Shown: piece after piece, positions 1 to 8,866 of the stretch
Layout: each line of letters begins with the position of its first letter
Numbering within the stretch: the stretch's first letter is position 1
Origin: Nitrosomonas sp.
GTDB lineage: Bacteria; Pseudomonadota; Gammaproteobacteria; Burkholderiales; Nitrosomonadaceae
Assembly (NCBI GenBank): GCA_019745325.1
Contig: JAIETK010000015.1
Span: 1 to 64,000, forward strand
Reading direction: 5' to 3'
DNA: 64,000 nt
Translations under genes and position numbers: made by a program
Notes under the pieces: generated by a model
Told to the model about the DNA's origin: nothing
The model's input: the letters and a program-made list of their open reading frames with translations, nothing else
Database searches by the model: none

Positions 1-669
1 CGAATATAGTATCTATTTTTAACATTCATCTCAGTAAGTTAACACACTTTAATAAGTGCTTAACTTCCTAAGACCCTAATATAATTTCATCTGATACTAA
101 AATACTTTTGCTGCAAGTACTGAATGTAAACAAAACCAAGTACCGATTAACCAACTCAATTTTCTTGCTTACATCGATACTTAACTCATTTCCCATAAAT
201 TTGAATCCGCAAGCATGCCCCACTCTTAAGAAAGATGAGGCAAACACATTTTCTATCCATTGATGTTCTTTAATAAAAGACCAGCACTCTTGGAATATTA
301 AGCCGCTGAGAGATCTTCTACCATTAGGAAATCTTTTGTTTTCTGCTCAGGATAATTTTTATCTTCTCTTCTGGAAAAATTTTATTTTTTGCTCAGTGAA
401 TTTTCTATTTTTCTTTAAGAGAAAGTATTAGATATTACTTCTGATGCTGGTTAGATATTGATATTTCAGATTAAATAATCAGGCATTGAATATTTGAAGA
501 AGTAAAATTTAAGTACAACTTTGTTTATGAGACGGTCATAAAGTATTGACAGTTTTATATTAGAAGCCTACTAATATCTGCATTTGAACGCTGATATCAC
601 TAAGCTAAGCTAAGAAGAAAATCAGCAAGATGTTTCTATTTTCGATTACTTGAAGGGAATCTTCCTGCT
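1..669. other. AT-rich region without a recognisable gene
   Basis: No open reading frame here resembles a known family and no RNA gene was recognised. The stretch is AT-rich with many T-runs. The last 60 bases form the 5' region of the universal stress protein gene, with GAAGGGAATC a short distance before its ATG serving as a plausible ribosome binding site. Confidence 0.5.
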
Positions 670-1119
670 ATGGATTCTAAAAAACTATTAGTTACAACAG
701 ATTTCTCCGATGTGTCATATGCTGCTTTAGCCTATGCGGCAAAAATGAAAGGGAATCAAGTTACGTTATTAAGCATTCTCCAAACCGGCAATGTACCGCC
801 TGGTCTTTTACAGCAAATGCCAAACCCGAATGTTATCCAAGAATATCGCGATAAAGTATTAGATCAAACAAGGCAGAAACTTAATGCGATTGCCAATCAG
901 TATTTTATAGATACTGGAGTGAACATTGATGTTGTCATATGCGAGGATGACATTGCTGAAGAAATATGCAAATACGCTGAAAAAAACGCTATCGATATGA
1001 TCGTTATGACCGGTCAAGGCAAAGGGGCTCTGGGTAGCTTGTTTGTAGGCAGTACCGTACAGAAAGTATTACGAATGGCCAAAATCCCGGTTTTAGTCAT
1101 TCCGAAAGCCCCCCAATAA
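670..1119 (+). CDS. Universal stress protein, UspA family
   Basis: A 149-residue single-domain Usp protein, the usual size for the family. It begins with the typical LLVTTDFSDVS strand and ends with a TGQGKG...GST segment. That segment corresponds to the ATP-binding G-x2-G-x9-G(S/T) motif, except that the first glycine is shifted by one position. Members of this cytoplasmic family are induced by starvation and stress, and ATP-binding types act as sensors or chaperone-like factors. The gene stands alone, 118 bases before ureE. The exact role cannot be read from the sequence. Confidence 0.9.
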   Translation: MDSKKLLVTTDFSDVSYAALAYAAKMKGNQVTLLSILQTGNVPPGLLQQMPNPNVIQEYRDKVLDQTRQKLNAIANQYFIDTGVNIDVVICEDDIAEEICKYAEKNAIDMIVMTGQGKGALGSLFVGSTVQKVLRMAKIPVLVIPKAPQ

Positions 1120-1237
1120 CCTGATAAGACTCATGAGAGTTCAGAAAGAAACAAATCAGCAACAGACATAGACCCGAGCGAGAAAATTATTCATCTTCAG
1201 AGTCCAGTAAGAAAATTATAAGGGAATATTAATATAA

Positions 1238-1780
1238 ATGCTTAAATTGAATACTAAAGTATCGCATGCTGATTCGATCTATGCGCAACTGGTTTTACCT
1301 TATGAGTTGCGCGTAAACAGCCGTTTGCGGACTACACTAGCTTCGGGTGAAGAAGTCGCTATTTTCACACAACGAGGCGCAGTTTTGCGAAGTAACGATC
1401 TTTTGAGCAGCGATGATGGCAAAGTCGTTCAAATTATTTCTGCTGAAGAACCGACATATCGCATCACATGCAATACAGAGTACGATCTACTACGTTGTGC
1501 GTTTCATTTAGGAAATCGTCATACAGTTACCCAGGTAGCGAATGGTTTTTTGCGCATTTATCAGGACAGCGTCTTGAAAGAAATGCTTGAAGGACTCGGC
1601 GCAACCGTTGTCGAAGAATCGGCACAATTCGAGCCGGAAGCCGGCGCCTATAGCACGAGCGGACACCATCACGGTGGACACGATCACGATCATCATAACC
1701 ACAGTCACATACACAATCCGCTAGCTCCGATTCCCACACGCCAGAAGATACATCGTGGAACGGATACGCAATCGTCCTGA
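1238..1780 (+). CDS. ureE: Urease accessory protein UreE, nickel metallochaperone
   Basis: 180 residues with the UreE N-terminal peptide-binding domain (RLRTTLASGEEVAIF, then RGAVLRSNDLL) and the C-terminal metal-binding domain (TYRITCNTEYDLLRCAFHLGNRH). It ends in a histidine-rich tail (about residues 142-158, HHHGGHDHDHH) that would bind several nickel ions. UreE delivers Ni2+ to apo-urease in the cytoplasm. No urease subunit or other accessory gene is nearby. Instead the gene leads directly into a metal ABC importer, the next start lying at or just past the ureE stop. This association suggests joint metal supply and storage. Family assignment is confident; that urease is the client here is assumed. 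Confidence 0.88.
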   Translation: MLKLNTKVSHADSIYAQLVLPYELRVNSRLRTTLASGEEVAIFTQRGAVLRSNDLLSSDDGKVVQIISAEEPTYRITCNTEYDLLRCAFHLGNRHTVTQVANGFLRIYQDSVLKEMLEGLGATVVEESAQFEPEAGAYSTSGHHHGGHDHDHHNHSHIHNPLAPIPTRQKIHRGTDTQSS

Positions 1781-1799
1781 AAAATTCCAATTAACTCGC

Positions 1800-2771
1800 A
1801 TGATAAAAACTATAAAGTTAATGCATCCATTGATTTTGTTTTATTCAGCACTCTGTTTGACACTGAATCCGGCGTATGCCGAAGAAATTAGCAAAAATCT
1901 GCGCATTGCCACAACCGTACCACCAATAACCAATATCATTGAGAATGTAGGAGGCTCATTAATTGCGGTGACTGGCCTCGTCCCGAACGGGATGGATTCC
2001 CATTCATTTGAGCCGGTTCCAAGTAATGCAAAAATATTGGCAAATGCAGATATCATTGTTGTAAATGGTTTGAATCTTGAAGAGCCGATAATCAGACTTG
2101 CTGAAAAAGTAAAAAGAACCAGTACCCCCATTGTTTATTTGGCAAACGAAACACTTCCTGAGGAAGAATGGCAATATGATTTCAGTTTTCCCAAAGAGCA
2201 AGGCAAACCCAATCCACACCTTTGGCCTAACATTGCAATGACCATACAATACGTAGCAATCATTCGCGACCGGTTAGTTAATCTTGATCCAAGCCATGCA
2301 GCTTTTTATGAAGCGAATGCATCGTCGTACATAGCTAAATTGAACCGGCTCGACCAGGCGATTTTTGCTTGCATTGGAACCATTCCAGAAAGTAACCGCA
2401 AATTGGTAACTTATCATGACTCCTTTGCCTATTTTGCTCCACGTTATGGAATGAAAATTATCGCGGCAATCCAGCCAGCAAGCTTCACTGAACCCGGTCC
2501 TCGCGACATCATAAATATTATCGAACAAATTAAGCGTGAAAAAATACCAGCTATTTTTGGATCAGAGGTCTTTCCTAGCAAAATTATGGAACAAATTGCA
2601 CGTGAATCAGGCGCCAATTTTGTTGATAAACTTTCGGATGATACGCTGCCAGAAAAGCCCAATCATTCATTTATTGGCATGATGATTAACAACATTGAGA
2701 TTATGACCAAGGCATTGGGTGGCGAGCCAGCTTGCGCCCGTCATGTTGATGCCAGTAATCTAACCGACTAA
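1800..2771 (+). CDS. Metal ABC transporter, periplasmic substrate-binding protein (TroA/ZnuA family)
   Basis: From ATG 1800 the protein has 323 residues with a signal peptide cleaved after AYA near residue 27; an in-frame ATG at 1755 would put 15 charged residues ahead of it and is less likely. Ligands at the expected cluster A-I positions are His68 (DSHSFEP), His140 (NPHLW), His206 (YHDSFAYF) and Asp280 (LSDD). This His-His-His-Asp set resembles TroA/ZnuA zinc- or manganese-type proteins rather than the His-His-Glu-Asp manganese/iron set. The long histidine loop of classical ZnuA is absent. It forms an operon with the ATPase and permease genes downstream. Substrate could be Zn, Mn or, given ureE, Ni. 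Confidence 0.88.
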   Translation: MIKTIKLMHPLILFYSALCLTLNPAYAEEISKNLRIATTVPPITNIIENVGGSLIAVTGLVPNGMDSHSFEPVPSNAKILANADIIVVNGLNLEEPIIRLAEKVKRTSTPIVYLANETLPEEEWQYDFSFPKEQGKPNPHLWPNIAMTIQYVAIIRDRLVNLDPSHAAFYEANASSYIAKLNRLDQAIFACIGTIPESNRKLVTYHDSFAYFAPRYGMKIIAAIQPASFTEPGPRDIINIIEQIKREKIPAIFGSEVFPSKIMEQIARESGANFVDKLSDDTLPEKPNHSFIGMMINNIEIMTKALGGEPACARHVDASNLTD

Positions 2772-2779
2772 CTCGCGGG

Positions 2780-3565
2780 ATGATTCCTGCCATTCAATTA
2801 ATTGACGTCACAACCAGTTATGAGAACAATGTCGTCTTTACAGGTTTGTCACTTCAAATTAAGACAGGTCAATTTGTCGGCATAGTTGGCCCAACCGGCT
2901 GTGGTAAAACAACTCTACTTAAGACCATCCTAGGCACTCAAGCTGCGTTTAGCGGACAGGTCTTATTGAATGGCCAACCTATCAGGCGTGTTCACAAACT
3001 AAAAATAGGTTACATTCCGCAACTGGAGAGTGTCGATTGGAGCTTCCCGGTAACGGTTGAAGAAGTCATCATGATGGGGCTTTATTCTGGCAAACGTCTA
3101 TTACCTTGGCAAAGCAAACAAGAACGAGAACTTGTAAAAGACCTGGCTGCAAAACTTGGCATTTATAACTGCCTACGCCAGCACATTGCTCACACATCCG
3201 GTGGACAGCGTCAGCGCGCTTTTCTCGCACGAGCCTTAATTAGTAACCCTCAATTACTAGTTCTTGATGAACCAACTGCTGGTGTGGATATCAAGACTCA
3301 GCACGAAATTCTCCACCTGCTCGGAGATATCAATAAACAGGGCATGACAATCATACTAACAACGCATGATTTGAATGCCGTTGCTTCTCATTTACCCTGG
3401 GTGATCTGTTTTAACAACGGAATCATTGCAGAAGGCCGGCCACGAGATATTTTCACAAACGATATCCTCACAAAAACATACGGCAGCGACATTATCATCA
3501 TTCAACACGGTGATTATCATCTAATCGCCAGTAGCACGCCATTAAAATTCAATCACGATATGTAA
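2780..3565 (+). CDS. Metal ABC transporter, ATP-binding protein (ZnuC/TroB-like)
   Basis: 261 residues. Walker A GPTGCGKTT lies at 37-45, the ABC signature is TSGGQRQRA, Walker B is LLVLDEP and the switch histidine is in LTTHDLN. This is the cytoplasmic motor that powers import by the adjacent permease. It starts 8 bases after the binding-protein stop and ends 7 bases before the permease start, as expected for one transcript. Sequence type matches the manganese/zinc (family 9 binding protein) importers. The substrate cannot be decided from the ATPase alone. Confidence 0.92.
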   Translation: MIPAIQLIDVTTSYENNVVFTGLSLQIKTGQFVGIVGPTGCGKTTLLKTILGTQAAFSGQVLLNGQPIRRVHKLKIGYIPQLESVDWSFPVTVEEVIMMGLYSGKRLLPWQSKQERELVKDLAAKLGIYNCLRQHIAHTSGGQRQRAFLARALISNPQLLVLDEPTAGVDIKTQHEILHLLGDINKQGMTIILTTHDLNAVASHLPWVICFNNGIIAEGRPRDIFTNDILTKTYGSDIIIIQHGDYHLIASSTPLKFNHDM

Positions 3566-3572
3566 CACAGCA

Positions 3573-4496
3573 ATGCAATTCCTTTTGGAACCTTTATATT
3601 ACGAATTTTTCCTTCACGGTTTAATAGCTGCTGTTTTAATCGGAGCTCTATGCGGACTGATAGGAACTCACGTTGTGCTACGCGGCATGAGCTATGTCGG
3701 CCATGGTTTGTCGCATGCTGCATTTGGCGGTGCGATAATAGGCTTCGTCCTCAATTTCAATTTTTATGTCGGCGCTGGAATAACGGGGCTATTCGCTGCA
3801 TTAATAATAAACCAACTTACCAAAAATAAAAAAATAAAATCAGATGCAGCTATCGGAATTGTCACAACCGCTATTTTTGCACTAGGCGTAGCTGTCATCA
3901 GTCAACAGCGTAATTTGAACAAAAGTCTTGAAGCAGCATTGTTCGGCAACATTCTGGGCATTACAGATAGCGACTTAATGACTATTGGATTAGTTACAGT
4001 AGTTACAATAGCCATTATGTTTTTGACATACAGACCGTTACTGTTTTCGATTTTTGATCACGAAGCTGCGCAGATTTTCGGTATCAGAACAGAAGCTTTA
4101 CAACTATTGTTTGCAATATTGCTTACGTTGTCTGTCATAGTTGCGATGAACATCGTTGGCGTCACAATGATCGCTGCGGCATTGATTATACCTGCGATGA
4201 CAGCGCGTTTATTGACAGATCGATTTAGTATAATGTTATTATATTCTATAATAATCGGTATTGTAATCGGTGCAGGAGGTATGTATTTAAGTTATTTTTT
4301 TAATATAGCCTCTGGCGCTACCATTGTTTTGTTCGGTGCTTTTATTTTCTGTCTTTCTGTTTTTATTCAATATATTCGAGAAAAAATTTCCCTTCATACA
4401 AATTTACACCGTCATGGCAACTTGATCCACTCACATCCGCTTGACGACGAAAAACATAAACATGCTGATGAAATTAAAGGTGATGGTAAATGCTAA
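3573..4496 (+). CDS. Metal ABC transporter, membrane permease (ZnuB/TroC-like)
   Basis: 307 residues with about eight to nine hydrophobic segments and the N-terminal ABC-3 family features (LCGLIGTHVVLRGMSYVGHGLSHAAFGG). It forms the inner-membrane channel of the importer. After the last membrane segment comes a cytoplasmic tail unusually rich in histidine and acidic residues (about residues 275-300: HRHGNLIHSHPLDDEKHKH), a likely metal-binding extension. The same operon begins with a His-tailed UreE, so metal buffering at both ends of the import route is plausible but inferred. Confidence 0.9.
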   Translation: MQFLLEPLYYEFFLHGLIAAVLIGALCGLIGTHVVLRGMSYVGHGLSHAAFGGAIIGFVLNFNFYVGAGITGLFAALIINQLTKNKKIKSDAAIGIVTTAIFALGVAVISQQRNLNKSLEAALFGNILGITDSDLMTIGLVTVVTIAIMFLTYRPLLFSIFDHEAAQIFGIRTEALQLLFAILLTLSVIVAMNIVGVTMIAAALIIPAMTARLLTDRFSIMLLYSIIIGIVIGAGGMYLSYFFNIASGATIVLFGAFIFCLSVFIQYIREKISLHTNLHRHGNLIHSHPLDDEKHKHADEIKGDGKC

Positions 4497-4539
4497 AACA
4501 TTAATCCTCAGTACGTAATTTACTTTAGTGTCATTAGAT

Positions 4540-5196
4540 TTATTGTTGTCCATTGATCCATCGGGTTGCATAGCGTATCAATTCAGTACTGTCTTTCAAA
4601 TTCAATTTAGCACGGATGTTTAAACGATGTGATTCGATGGTTTTTACACTGCGATCAAGTAATTTGGCAATTTCTTGGCAACTATGTCCTTTTCCAATTA
4701 GATTCAATACACCAAACTCGCTTGGTGTCAATGAATTGATCAATTGTTCGGTATCAGAACGTTTTAGTATTATCTTATTTAAGAGTTTTGCATACATTTT
4801 CTTACTTAGGAAAATGTTTCCCTTAAGTACCTCGCGAATAGCATTGATTAGTACTTCGCCGGATTCTTGTTTCATGACGTACCCATAAGCGCCCGCTTGT
4901 AAAGCACGTTCAGCATAAATCTCTTCATTATTCATGGAAACAAAAAGTACGGGTAATGCGGGATATAGAGACTGTATATCTTTTATTATTTCAAAGCCTG
5001 ATATCGTTCTAAAAGTTACCGCTAATAACACAACATCCACATTACTATTTCGCTTTAGCGCCTCTATCGCTTCGACACCATCTTTTGCTTCAGCACAAAC
5101 TTCCAAATCGGGTTCTTGGTTAACCAGTATCGCAATGCTTTGCCGCATCATGGCATGACCATCCACCAGCATTACTTGTGCTTTCAAAATTGACAT
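4540..5196 (-). CDS. NarL/LuxR-type response regulator with degenerate receiver
   Basis: 218 residues: an N-terminal receiver domain (about 5-120) and a C-terminal LuxR-type helix-turn-helix (LTPSEFGVLNLIGKGHSCQEIAKLLDRSVKTIESH). It is a close paralog of the regulator encoded at 5605-6276 on the same strand. Two acidic-pocket residues are lost: the acidic pair at 12-13 reads Asp-Gly instead of Asp-Asp, and position 59, the phosphoacceptor aspartate, is alanine (VVLLAVT). Lys109 and Ser87 are kept. It therefore probably cannot be phosphorylated in the ordinary way, although its DNA-binding domain looks intact. No sensor kinase lies beside it. Confidence 0.9.
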   Translation of the reverse strand: MSILKAQVMLVDGHAMMRQSIAILVNQEPDLEVCAEAKDGVEAIEALKRNSNVDVVLLAVTFRTISGFEIIKDIQSLYPALPVLFVSMNNEEIYAERALQAGAYGYVMKQESGEVLINAIREVLKGNIFLSKKMYAKLLNKIILKRSDTEQLINSLTPSEFGVLNLIGKGHSCQEIAKLLDRSVKTIESHRLNIRAKLNLKDSTELIRYATRWINGQQ

Positions 5197-5604
5197 AATT
5201 GAGCAATTTATTATTTTGATATTCCTGCAAAGCGTGCCGTATCATCGCTTACGAAACAGGATGCATACTTTATAACGTACTATAAACCAGCACAACCCGA
5301 CCAGAATCATAGCCTCAAAATTCTGTCCGAACGAATTACTCACTTAGTTGGCAACCAATAAAGCAGATTCAATAATTCCCCGAACCCATTAGCGCAGAAT
5401 ATTATCCTACATTAAAGATTGCTTGATCTTACCTGATTGAGGGTGAATAAATACAACAGTTGATAAGTACGAGAGATTACGATCTTTAACTTTCTGCAGA
5501 ACATCGCAAACAGTCAATGAGAACATCAAGTTCTTTTGGGAAAATCTGATACGCCGATAAACTGCTCGGTGCGTACTCGAATCGAATCCAACTACATCAG
5601 AAAA
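5197..5604. other. Intergenic region between the two response-regulator genes
   Basis: 408 bases with no supported gene. It holds the 5' region of the left regulator gene. The bases just before both regulator starts are similar (AGCAATTnnn before each reversed ATG), consistent with a tandem duplication that included part of the leader. No clear promoter, terminator or RNA gene was recognised. Confidence 0.4.
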
Positions 5605-6276
5605 CTAAGACATCGCTTTTCTTAATTCAGCTAAATTCCACTGGGTTGCAAAATGGATTAAATCTGTACCATCTTTTAAATTCAATTTACTACGAATATT
5701 AAAACGATGCGTTTCAATTGTATTGACACTCCGGTTAAGCAACTTAGCAATTTCCTGACTACTGTGCCCCGCACCAATCAAATGAAAAATTTCAAATTCA
5801 CTAAGAGTCAGCGAGTCAATTAATCGCTCCGGCTCTGAATGTCCGATTTTGATTTTTCTCAGCAGCTTGGCATGCATATTCTTACTGAGAAAGATATTAC
5901 CTTGCAATACTTCACGGATAGCAATTAACAGTACTTCGCCCGTTTCTTGTTTTGAAACATAACCGCGTCCACCAACCTGTAAAGCACGCTCGGCATAGAT
6001 CTCCTCGTCATGCATTGAAACAAAAAGTACAGGTAATGCAGGTAACAGTAGATGGATACTTTTAATAACTTCAAAACCAGGAACCGTTTTAAGTGTTATA
6101 TCGAGCAAAACAATATCCACACGCACATTTCTTCTAAGCAGTGCCAACGCCTCACTGCCATCACCAGCTTCAGCACACACTTTCATATCGGGTTCATTGT
6201 TAACGAGTAACGAAATACCGTGACGCATCATAGCATGATCGTCCACAAGCATTACTTGTATTTTCTGATTTGACAT
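5605..6276 (-). CDS. NarL/LuxR-type response regulator, intact receiver
   Basis: 223 residues with the same architecture as its neighbour: receiver domain followed by a LuxR-type DNA-binding domain (LTLSEFEIFHLIGAGHSSQEIAKLLNRSVNTIETH). The phosphorylation pocket is complete: Asp12-Asp13, phosphoacceptor Asp59 (VLLDIT), Ser87 and Lys109. It is thus likely to be controlled by a histidine kinase encoded elsewhere. Target genes are unknown. Its close similarity to the downstream regulator, which lacks Asp59, points to gene duplication followed by loss of phospho-control in one copy. Confidence 0.92.
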   Translation of the reverse strand: MSNQKIQVMLVDDHAMMRHGISLLVNNEPDMKVCAEAGDGSEALALLRRNVRVDIVLLDITLKTVPGFEVIKSIHLLLPALPVLFVSMHDEEIYAERALQVGGRGYVSKQETGEVLLIAIREVLQGNIFLSKNMHAKLLRKIKIGHSEPERLIDSLTLSEFEIFHLIGAGHSSQEIAKLLNRSVNTIETHRFNIRSKLNLKDGTDLIHFATQWNLAELRKAMS

Positions 6277-6612
6277 ATTAAAGCAATTATATTTAGTGAC
6301 ACTCTACTCCCTAGTGTTTGCAAAAGCACCGGTCCATTGATCCATTATTTATGCGATATTGAACATGCCAATTATCATCGCCTTAGTCGCAGCACATTCA
6401 CCTATCTATAAAACATCATCATTCAATTTTTATACAGACAAGACAGATTAGTTGAGGTGATAATTTTTATGCCACTCTAGCAAATGATATCACCACCAAC
6501 CACTAACGCTCTAATATAAATCCATATTCTGCTTGTTATTAATAATACACTTTGATCTTAGTAAGTTAAAGTGGGTCTTAATGTAACAATTGAGGCGCCG
6601 CGCGATGAAGGT
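6277..6612. other. Gene-free flank of the decayed insertion sequence
   Basis: 336 bases, AT-rich, containing the leader of the response-regulator gene at its left end. I see no supported gene, RNA or repeat here. The right end abuts the remnant IS3-type transposase coding region. Confidence 0.4.
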
Positions 6613-7070
6613 TTAATTGTTGAGTCTCTGATGAAAACGTTCTTGATTGTACTATTGAACCAGGGGATTAAATCGCTTCATACCTACTTTAGGTTGTTGA
6701 ATATTAGGGATACAGAGTTCATGCTTGACGTTGCGCCACAGCCGTTCGACAAAAAATTTTCATACTAGCAGCCTTGCCGTCCAGGCTGATTTGAACACGA
6801 TGTCGCTACAATACTTCGATAAATGCCGCGCTGGTAGACAGAATGCCTTGGTGCTGAAACCAGGTCGCATAACTTCGTGAGCCGTATTGCGGTGTTTTGA
6901 GATATTGCTCGTCCATCTTGCTTAACAAAGCCAGATGATCGTCAGCGATCGGTTGCGGCCGGTAATAATAAGAATAAGGCCGATCACGATAAATCCAATA
7001 ACTGGCACTAACGAGTGAGACTCAATTGTTGGTTGGACTCAATCATCATTTTTCGCTCTCGCGCACTCAA
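6613..7070 (-). pseudogene. IS3-family transposase OrfB remnant
   Basis: Reading leftwards from a TTG at 7070 that overlaps the orfA stop, the translation gives SARERKMMIES, then, past in-frame stops, QLLDLS and a recognisable YYYRPQPIADDHLALLSKM stretch. It then passes QYLKTPQYGSRSY and jumps to TSAAFIEVL, QISLDGKAA, VERLWRNVKHEL and YNQERFHQRLNN. These match the ends of IS3 OrfB integrases. The middle, which carries the first two residues of the DDE triad, is deleted. CAG-to-TAG and CGA-to-TGA type changes and at least one frameshift are present. About 152 codons remain of some 270. Confidence 0.82.
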
Positions 7071-7332
7071 TGATTAAGCTTTTTGGCCAGAACCCCCCGT
7101 TTCACCGTCAATTGTCCGATGACTCGACGCAAATCATCAATACTACGTTCTTGGTTTCTGCCAGCAAATAACTCCGTAGCTTGCTCTATCAAGTGCCGCT
7201 TCCGGCTGTTGATCTGTGTTGGGTAAATTCCGTAACGCAACGCCAGCTGCAGCACGGTTTCTTCCCTTGGATTGCTGCTATTGCCGCCTTGTCTTTAAAT
7301 TCACTGGAATATTGTTTTCGTTTCTTGCTCAT
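7067..7332 (-). pseudogene. IS3-family transposase OrfA remnant, frameshifted
   Basis: From ATG at 7332, preceded by AGAGGATC, the reading frame gives MSKKRKQYSSEFKDKAAIAA, the start of an IS3-type OrfA helix-turn-helix protein. Near 7258 a single base has been lost, and the continuation VLQLALRYGIYPTQIN...LIEQATELF...IGQLTVKRGVLAKKLNH is in another frame. The leucine-zipper-like end and the overlap with orfB are typical. The frameshift makes it a pseudogene, though programmed frameshifting is not expected at this position. Confidence 0.82.
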
Positions 7333-7809
7333 GATTATGATCCTCTTTAGTGTTCATAGCAGAGCTTAGCAACCTGTCCGGTTTTGCGGTACCACTTCTA
7401 TGAGCCACAACCTGATTCTACTATCTGGTTCAACAAGTTATGGAAACTTATCATACCAATCAAGCCTGAATTGGACCTCAGTGTTGCTCGTTAACGAGTA
7501 GTACTTGGAAGTAAAGCGGACACGCCAGCATTTTTGTCCGTCAGGTTGTACCCATAAAACAAAATCCCTACCATCGGCCAAGCTATAGCACTTGTGGTTC
7601 GGTTTCGCTGATTTAATGATTGATCGGCAAGTTTCATATAACTTCCTGAGAAAGCCTGAGAATCAGAATAGAAATGGGTATATTTTTACCAGTTTTTTTG
7701 TAACGCCATCCGATTTACTCAAGGCTGCCAATGAATTAGCTAAATTGCTGTAATACTATTTATCGTAAAGGGATTTCTTGGTGTTACTGAGTGTTAATTG
7801 GTGTATCTT
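7333..7809. other. Gene-free stretch between the IS remnant and tRNA-Ser
   Basis: About 480 bases without a convincing reading frame. It includes the leader of the dead orfA at its left end. The rest shows only short frames with stops and may be old decayed coding DNA; nothing could be assigned. Confidence 0.4.
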
Positions 7810-7902
7810 TGGCGGAGAGGATGGGATTCGAACCCATGTGCCAGGTTACCCTGACCATCTGATTTCGAGTCAGCGCCGTTATGACCGCTTCGGTACCTCT
7901 CC
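7810..7902 (-). tRNA. tRNA-Ser (anticodon CGA)
   Basis: The reverse strand folds as a type II tRNA. Its acceptor stem is GGAGAGG/CCTCTCC, the anticodon loop is CTCGAAA with anticodon CGA at 7865-7867, the variable arm is long, the T-loop is GGTTCGAATCC, and a discriminator G is followed by an encoded CCA (7810-7812). It reads UCG serine codons. It lies between the IS remnant and rpoH and would be transcribed leftwards. Confidence 0.96.
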
Positions 7903-7973
7903 GGTGTGCAGGAATTAATACACCCGTTTGACTGGTTTACGCCAAACGGGTGTTAAATGGAATTATATAGTTA

Positions 7974-8819
7974 TTACGCAGTCGCTGTCATGGTGCCGCG
8001 CATCTTTTGCAGCGCTTTTGCTTCGATTTGCCGTACCCGTTCAGCCGACACGCCCAGTTCCGCAGCGAGATCATGCAACGTAGCGCTGTCTTTTTCTCGT
8101 AGCCAGCGCGCTTCGATGATATGGCGACTACGATCATCCAGGCACTCGAGGGAATGTTGCAAACCTTGCTCGCGCATCTGGGTAATTTGCACGCTCTCCA
8201 GAATTTGTGAGGGTTCAGCACCATCCGTCAGATAACTGATCGGACTGAATGTATCGTCTTCCTCATCGGAGAGCGGTTCCAATGAAATATCTGAGCCATT
8301 AAAACGTTTTTCCATTTCCACCACTTCTTCCGATTTGACGCCTAATTGCGTGGCCATGGCTTCGACTTCTTGCGGATTCATGGCATCCAATCCTTGCTTC
8401 ATGCTCCGCAAGTTAAAAAACAATTTACGTTGTTGCTTGGTTGTCGCTATTTTAACAAGGCGCCAATTACGCATGATAAATTCATGAATTTCAGCCTTGA
8501 TCCAATGCACTGCAAAAGATACCAGACGAACACCGCGTTCCGGGTCAAAGCGCTTCACCGCTTTCATTAATCCGATATTGCCTTCTTGGATCAGATCCGC
8601 TTGCGGAAGCCCATATCCTTTGTAGCCGCGCGCTATCGCCACAACGAAACGCAGATGAGACAAAATCAGTTTCTGAGCAGCTTCGATATCGCCGTGATTC
8701 CATAAGCGCCGTGCCAGACCCGTTTCTTCCTCTTGCGAGAGGATCGGGAAAGAATTAACAGACTGAATATAGCTTTCAATACTTCCTCCAACAGCCGGCA
8801 GTGTCAAAGCATTCGTCAT
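7974..8819 (-). CDS. rpoH: RNA polymerase sigma-32 (heat-shock sigma factor) RpoH
   Basis: 281 residues from ATG 8819, which follows ACAGGAGATTATTACG; the longer frame that begins at 8963 runs through the promoter and is rejected. Sigma region 2 (LRFVVAIARGYKGYGLPQAD) and the hallmark RpoH box QRKLFFNLR are present, and region 4 ends with the helix-turn-helix GVSAERVRQIEAKAL. It directs core polymerase to heat-shock promoters in the cytoplasm. A CIRCE operator lies over its promoter, indicating HrcA repression, and the htpG gene in this window has a matching sigma-32 promoter. It lies downstream of ftsYEX, as in many proteobacteria. Confidence 0.96.
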   Translation of the reverse strand: MTNALTLPAVGGSIESYIQSVNSFPILSQEEETGLARRLWNHGDIEAAQKLILSHLRFVVAIARGYKGYGLPQADLIQEGNIGLMKAVKRFDPERGVRLVSFAVHWIKAEIHEFIMRNWRLVKIATTKQQRKLFFNLRSMKQGLDAMNPQEVEAMATQLGVKSEEVVEMEKRFNGSDISLEPLSDEEDDTFSPISYLTDGAEPSQILESVQITQMREQGLQHSLECLDDRSRHIIEARWLREKDSATLHDLAAELGVSAERVRQIEAKALQKMRGTMTATA

Positions 8820-8866
8820 CGTAATAATCTCCTGTAAGGTATTGTGCGAACTTTCGGGTAAACTAT

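Larger units (their letters stand above)
6613..7332 (-). mobile_element. Decayed IS3-family insertion sequence
   Basis: Reverse-strand translation shows an OrfA-like and an OrfB-like transposase segment in the standard IS3 order and overlap, both broken (see the two pseudogene entries). The element has lost about 110 codons of OrfB and carries stop codons and frameshifts, so it cannot be active on its own. I could not identify convincing terminal inverted repeats, so the true element ends may lie outside these limits, perhaps near 6545 and 7395. Confidence 0.8.

Noticed and set aside
6571-6768. 65-codon plus-strand frame
   Set aside because: It is the antisense of the transposase OrfB remnant, whose reverse-strand translation matches IS3 proteins.
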